A DNA stretch of 64,000 nt, from positions 32,335,150 to 32,399,149 of the forward strand of contig NC_049910.1 in assembly GCF_001411555.2 (NCBI RefSeq). Direction: 5' to 3'. This DNA comes from Juglans regia. Taxonomy: Eukaryota; Streptophyta; Magnoliopsida; Fagales; Juglandaceae. Positions 59,086 through 64,000 of the stretch are shown here, piece after piece. Numbering within the stretch: the first letter of the stretch is position 1; each line of letters begins with the position of its first letter. Both the position numbers and the translations under genes were made by a program. The notes under the pieces were generated by a model. That model was not told where the DNA came from. It worked only from the letters and a program-made list of their open reading frames with translations, and did no database searches.

Positions 59086-60709
59086 ACTTATTACTAGTCT
59101 CAATCAATTTCTATGCAAAAGAGATGAAAGAGAAAAAAATCACAAAAATAGCCCATCAATTCACACTTTCTAGAATCACATATCAAAACAATTTAAGTAA
59201 TCCAATAACTCATCAAGATCAATCCCCTTATAGCAATTCACAGAATTTGTGTGTGTTCTCTAAGCCATAACCATCTTACCACTAACCTTGACACATGCAA
59301 TGTCAAGAATATTTCAAATAAAAGGTTCAACACCATAACTCATGGGTATAATAGTGTTTCGTGCAAGGGCTCTTTCTATGGAGTTGACAAGTGGTGTACA
59401 CACAATCACATGGAGATTTAGGTAATTATGAACAAATAACAAGCAAGTAATGATCTTATGATAGGAACACTAACAAATGAGAATTCAACTATTATTTTCA
59501 CGGGTTTACTTGAGATTAGAACGGTCAAAACAAAATGTTGTAATATGGCTTAGGTTAGACTATATAAAAAAAAGAAATGAAAGAAAATGATTCAAAAACT
59601 TCCAAGTATATCCTAGGGAATCTTATTAAACATATCAATAAATCACATTCCTCACTTGATGTACTCTTCAGTCTTTCAAATCATCGGATAATGCATTTTT
59701 CTTTTCTTTTTTTCAATTTTTTTTATAATTTAATGAATAATTATATGTCACCCTGATATTTTACTATTTCTACCCAGTCTTGATATTTTTGTCTCTGAAA
59801 CTAACTCACTCGAACAACTAGTAACTCGTGTTCTTCTTTTTGTTTTTATTCTTTCCAAAGAAAAGAATTCCACATCTAGTAAGTAAAAAAAATAGAAAAA
59901 ATCAGTGTATAGGTTATACTTCAATATGGAGATGTATGGATAATGTAGGTATATAAAGAAAAGAAAAAAAAAACTAAATATTTATTGGCTCAAAGTTGGC
60001 TACTAGGAGTCTATAATTGAAAGGGCTAGCTTGAAAGGCTCAAACGTTAATCCTAAGTTGACCTTCATCATATCCAAAGTATATCCACCATCACACCACA
60101 AACCAAACAATGATATTCTCAAAAGAAATGCATAATTCAAAAAAACCAATGAATGCTTATCACAATTTTCATCATTTGTTGGCTCTCAATCCTTTCCAAA
60201 ACTCAAACATAAATACGTAAGCAAAAGAATTCTCTAGATACATGTGTTAAACCACCATCTTACCACAAAACTTGGATGAGTGCATTAGATATCTTGTGAA
60301 TATCTCAGCATAATAATCAAGATGAGTTTGTTGAATACACTAAGATGGTTACATATGAGAATGCGCACACCTGTAAAATGTGGGATGCTAATTAAAAAAA
60401 ATTATGTCACATGTAAAAGTGCCACATAGTTCCAACAAGCAATTGTAAATGCATAATTTGCACCATTCACCCCCCAACTTAAACGAAACATTGTCCTCAA
60501 TGTTTAAGAACCAAACTGAATGGATAGTAACTGAAAATGGTAGAATACACCTGATGTGTGACATGGCCAGCCTGGTAAGCATAAGAGATGGCGAAATGAA
60601 ACTATCCTGCTAACAGAAAACAAAGAAAATAACGAAAAACAAAAAGAAACAAAAGGAACGGAAATAAAATAAAAGAGAAAAAGAAAAAGAAAAACATACA
60701 TGCATGGTG
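59086..60709 (-). other. Non-coding 3' part of the Athila-type element
   Basis: No open frame of note. Near 60490 the minus strand reads CATTGAGGACAATGTTTCG then TTTAAGTTGGGGGGTGA, characteristic of the stretch after pol in Athila-type elements. Confidence 0.6.
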
Positions 60710-60711
60710 AG

Positions 60712-62452
60712 TCAAGGTTGATAGACCGAGTCTACAAGTGGAATGTCTTCCACTTCAGAAACTTGTCTATCAATAAGTATTTTTAGGCATTGACCATTTA
60801 CTTTAAAGACTCGACCATCCCTAGGGTCTTCTATTTCTACCGTCCCGTTTTCAAAAACATGAGCGACAATAGATGCTTGCATCCTTAAATAAGGTGGGCC
60901 AATAAAATTCACACTGCAGAATTTTTGTAGCAATTTTCTTCATTGAAAAATGACCCTCACAAGCTTAGATATGATAAAATAACGCTAGCAATCTCCTCAT
61001 CAAGAATGCAACGCCTTATAATTTGGTCAAGGTAATATTTAAAAAGAAAAGATTCATCCCAACAGAATTTGCGTACCTCAACTATGAACTACCTCTTGTC
61101 TTGTATGCTCCAATCTGTCGGCATCTCGTTTGCAGCCAAATAATTAACAATTTGAGCAAACCATGGTAAAGAGGAAATAGATAATAAATGCTCATCTGGA
61201 AAGTCATCCCAAATTGGCATGTGGTTCGTGGTGTCCTCAAATGTGAGTCTCGAGAGATGATCGACCACTACATTCTCCACTCTTTTCTTATCTTTGATGG
61301 AGATATCAAATTCCTGCAAAAGTCAAACCCACCGTATTAATCGCGCTTTAGTATCCTTCTTTGTGAGAAGACACTTAAGGGATGAAGACACTTAAGGGCT
61401 GTATGATTTGGGAAAATTATAAGAGGAGAACCAATCAAGTAAGCATGAAACTTGTCCAAAGCAAAAACTACAGCTATCAACTCTTTTTCAGTGGTTGAGT
61501 AATTCACTTGAGCATTATTTAGAGTTCTACTAGCATAGTAAATGACATAGGACTTCCTATCTCGTCGCTGTCCAAGGACAGCACCTACTGCATAATCACT
61601 AGCATCGCACATAATTTCAAAAGGTAAAACTCAATCAGGTGGCTGCATTATGGGTGCTGAAGTAAGCTTGCCAATCATCGTTTCAAAGGTGTTAGTCCCT
61701 TAGTCTGTTCTCATAAAATTAATTTAGAGAACAGACTTGTGCAATGCTCCAACCTATGGCTGACTTGTGCTCATGTAAGGTTTGAAGTAATTGCTCACCT
61801 TGAAATTCAGACAATTCAGATGAGATAATATTAGTAAAAGTATCACCTGGACCAAAGAAAACATGTTTTAAACCCTTAGACAAAGGTTTTAATTCAACTC
61901 TTAGTGCTTTCATACTTGAAAGAATCTATTTTTCACATTTCTTAGGCAACTTAAATTTTGGTTGCCAAGACCGTATGCCATAATCCTGAGTTTCATAAAA
62001 AATAGTACAAATATATATCAATAACATCAGATGAATCACTACTAGTATGAAACTCAGAATTAACAAAGAAATATTTAAAGGGATTAGAATCATGAGTTCT
62101 GTGAACTCCCTCGTCTATGAGTGCGTCAATAATGTACGTGCGGTGGTATTCATCATCATTTTTGGTTGTTTTCCAATATGAGAAATATTCACCTCTAGAG
62201 TCATATTCCCAAAATAGAGTTTCATTAGACCATTCCTGCAATTAATAAAGGTATAAACAGTAGCAAGAAAACTAAGATTAAGAGAGTTTTAGAATTAGAG
62301 TCAACAATAGAACTAATGTCCAGGATTAAGAAATCAACAGGATAATAAAATTTGCCAATTTGAATCAAAACATACTCCACTACACCCCATGGTACTTTGA
62401 CTGAACGATCAGCCTGTTGCAATATCACAGTAGTTGGTTTGATTTCTCCCAA
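60712..62452 (-). pseudogene. Athila-type pol polyprotein with RT and integrase deletions
   Basis: From the right: a protease-like part (62225-62452: GEIKPTTVILQQADRSVK, FYYPVDFLILD), a linker (61719-61913: ELKPLSKGLKHVFFGPGDTF, EHKSAIGWSIAQ), then a break. Next is RNase H (61337-61612: MCDASDYAVGAVLGQRRDRK, YSTTEKELIAVVFALDKF) and the HDHLSRL end (61089-61319: VENVVVDHLSRL). A zinc finger start (QIIRRCILDEE) lies near 61000 and the integrase C-terminus (60712-60933: HVFENGTVEIEDPRDGRVFK). The RT catalytic palm and the integrase core (DDE) are absent. The order is that of Ty3/Gypsy pol. It cannot make an active enzyme set. Confidence 0.83.
61702..61737. repeat. Perfect 11-bp inverted repeat at the RT deletion point
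   Basis: AGTCTGTTCTC (61702-61712) and GAGAACAGACT (61727-61737) enclose a 14-nt AT-rich loop, precisely where the RT domain is missing. Confidence 0.8.
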
Positions 62453-62470
62453 CCCTAATTACAAATAAAT

Positions 62471-63475
62471 GGAATACAATTCTTCTATAAATAGTCGTGA
62501 TATACAACCAGTGCGCAATTGTTGACGCCACATCTGGGTTTTCTTTTGGTTGCGTGTAATGGTTTCCCAATTGTCGTCTTCATGTGTAATGGTTTCCTAG
62601 TCGCCATCTTCCTGCTCATCTGATCTGGGGAATTGCTACCCACATTGCTTCTCAGTCGTCCTTTTTGTCTAGGACCATGGGTTTCCATTTTCGTTGGTAT
62701 TTTCGTGTGAGTCTTCTCCGTGGGTCTCTATTGATAAAGTTTTGTCTTTTTCTTTTCTCAGTCTACATTTCGTCAACTACTTTTTATTGTCAATGGAAAT
62801 TCTCTTTGGTTGGCCTCATACCTCTTCTTTAAAAAAAAAAAATTGATTTCATCTTCTTTAATTTCTGTTTGGATCTTGGGCCTTGGCCAAAACTGATTTG
62901 TTGATCAGGAAGTAATGAATACAAAATATTGATTTGGGTGACTTTTTTTGAGTTGTGTTTGCTTTCCCAACTGCTAAATTTCTCTTGTGAAACAAAGTAC
63001 CAATTATCTAAGGTTGATTTAAGTTGGTTGGCTTCTCTATATATTCTTAGAGTCTTTTTCTTTTTCTTTTTTTTTTTTGTCTTTTGGGTGGGGGTGTTCA
63101 TGATATTATAGACTATATTTAGCTTGATCTAATTTTAATGAATTGACTAGACCTAAGTAGCTCTTCTTCTCACCCCCACGAAGTTGGATTTATTTAACGT
63201 GTTTTATCTCGGACTTTACACAAGGTAGATGTTCAAGTAATTTTCAGGTGAGGTTCATCATCATGTTAGTTTTTATTATAAACTTTTTATGATGCACATA
63301 GCTGCAATACAATATGCTATGTGAACTTTCTTTACTTTTTTTCCTCCCTACTCTTTTAACTTGTAAGGAAAAATATGTCCTTTTACCTATAATAAAAAAA
63401 GGAAAATAGATGACATTTTATAATTCCTACTACTGAACTACTTATTTTGTGTGCTATTTTGTGTGCTATTTTGTG
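62471..63475. other. Intergenic DNA, no gene recognised
   Basis: 62535-62612 shows two diverged copies of a TGTAATGGTTTCC(C/T)A...CGTCTTC-like unit about 40 bp apart. Poly(A)/poly(T) runs at 62830 and 63060 produce spurious frames. Otherwise nothing. Confidence 0.45.
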
Positions 63476-63801
63476 CTAACAAGCTTGTGCCCCTCCTAGT
63501 TTTGCTATTCTCAAATGATTCCATTTTATCTTTTTTACCATAGTGGTCATTGTACATGGCTTCAACCTTGACAATAGCTTCAGTGCATCTTCCATGGATG
63601 GCCGATCACATGTCTTGCTCCTTGTACAGGGAAAAGCAATTTCAAGAACCAATTTGATCTCCTCTTGCACAATGATCTTGGAGTGAACTTCATTCTTATT
63701 GTAAATTTCTCCCAAAAGAACCTCCCTTATCTTATTGTGGAAACTTGCTCCTGTATTTCTCGACTTGCAATCGGTATGATAGACATTATAATTCTGGTTG
63801 T
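63476..63801 (-). CDS. Last exon of a receptor-like protein kinase (kinase C-terminus)
   Basis: On the minus strand the frame runs from an AG acceptor (TTTCATGTAG at 63802-63812) to TAG at 63476-63478. It reads NKIREVLLGEIYNKNEV, QEEIKLVLEIAF, CTRSKTCDRPSMEDALKLL. The pattern ..E.IKL.LE.A..CTR....DRPSMEDALKLLS.LKP is the end of kinase subdomain XI in plant leucine-rich-repeat receptor kinases; the R of DRPSM is the conserved subdomain XI arginine. The remainder of the gene would lie to the right, outside the window, or is lost. Whether it is expressed or is a fragment cannot be told. The subfamily is not certain. Confidence 0.65.
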
Positions 63802-64000
63802 CTACATGAAATTATTAGTTTAAAAGTAAATTAAATGTTTTAATTGTTTCATATAAAGTTTTTCAAAGCTGCTATTTTTCAAACGTGTTGAATTCTCTGT
63901 TTGCTCCTATAAAAATGGTTGTACAATTTTTTCCTATACAGTTTGTCAGTATGGGAAAAGGGGAAGAAAACACATCTCCTACAACACCATCTAGCTCAAA
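63802..64000. other. Probable intron / flank upstream of the kinase exon
   Basis: AT-rich sequence with no further kinase homology visible up to the window end. Confidence 0.35.

Larger units (their letters stand above)
57590..62470 (-). mobile_element. Athila-type Ty3/Gypsy element, truncated at its 5' side
   Basis: Minus-strand order from the right: protease remnant, RT start, RNase H, integrase zinc finger, integrase C-terminus, a long non-coding part with GGACAATGTTTCGTTTAAG-type sequence (about 60490), then a PPT and 3' LTR (57590-59072). The gag gene and 5' LTR are missing, so the copy was truncated near 62470. Internal deletions removed the catalytic RT core and most of integrase. It is located inside, or next to, a Copia fragment, which suggests that it was inserted there. 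Confidence 0.8.

Noticed and set aside
62829..63111. Lys-rich and Phe-rich frames near 62.9-63.1 kb
   Set aside because: They come from poly(A)/poly(T) runs; no domain or conserved start.

Overview
The window is nuclear DNA of a woody-eudicot type plant. It holds very AT-rich intergenic DNA, layers of plant transposable elements (LINE, Ty1/Copia, Ty3/Gypsy of Tat and Athila type, CACTA, hAT, Mutator-like, many MITEs), and one clearly intact host gene. I cannot name the species from sequence alone. There are no bacterial operons, no rRNA or tRNA genes that I could support, and no CRISPR arrays.

Layout. 1-2239: minus-strand Copia relic cut by the window edge, with both LTRs partly visible. 2240-5430: AT-rich DNA with several MITEs, including one with a TTA duplication. 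5749-6817: Mutator-like element with long inverted repeats. 7042-11177: Tat-type Gypsy element that keeps its LTRs, gag, a protease remnant and an antisense gene but has lost reverse transcriptase and integrase. 11178-13840: MITEs and an untyped stretch. 13838-~20960: minus-strand LINE interrupted by a hAT element (16749-17920) and a solo LTR (18922-19550), each with a perfect target duplication. 21259 to at least 27540: minus-strand CACTA transposon with decayed tnp2 and tnpA-like genes. Two more hAT elements lie at 29531-31449 and 31836-32680. 33595-39206: nearly complete plus-strand LINE with a 14-bp target duplication and poly(A) tail. 41351-42266: hAT element that appears to carry a host-gene first exon. 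42640-44690: 5'-truncated LINE. 46380-47070: decayed AAA-ATPase pseudogene. 48689-50698: intact leucine-rich-repeat extensin (LRX) gene. 51100-56990: intergenic DNA with MITEs. 57000-62470: Copia fragment next to an Athila-type Gypsy element with its 3' LTR, PPT and deleted polyprotein. 63476-63801: last exon of a receptor-like kinase, minus strand.

How it fits together. Most protein-like reading frames belong to transposons with stops, frameshifts or internal deletions. The exceptions are LRX, which looks functional, and possibly the kinase exon. Target duplications allow precise element limits and a relative order: the plus LINE at 33.6-39.2 kb is recent-looking (perfect TSD, only three stops seen), while the LINE at 13.8-21 kb is older because two elements were later inserted into it. 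The most unusual points are the ATGA-overlapping bicistronic LINE, the probable gene-capturing hAT, the Gypsy element that kept an antisense gene while losing pol, and the exact nested insertions.
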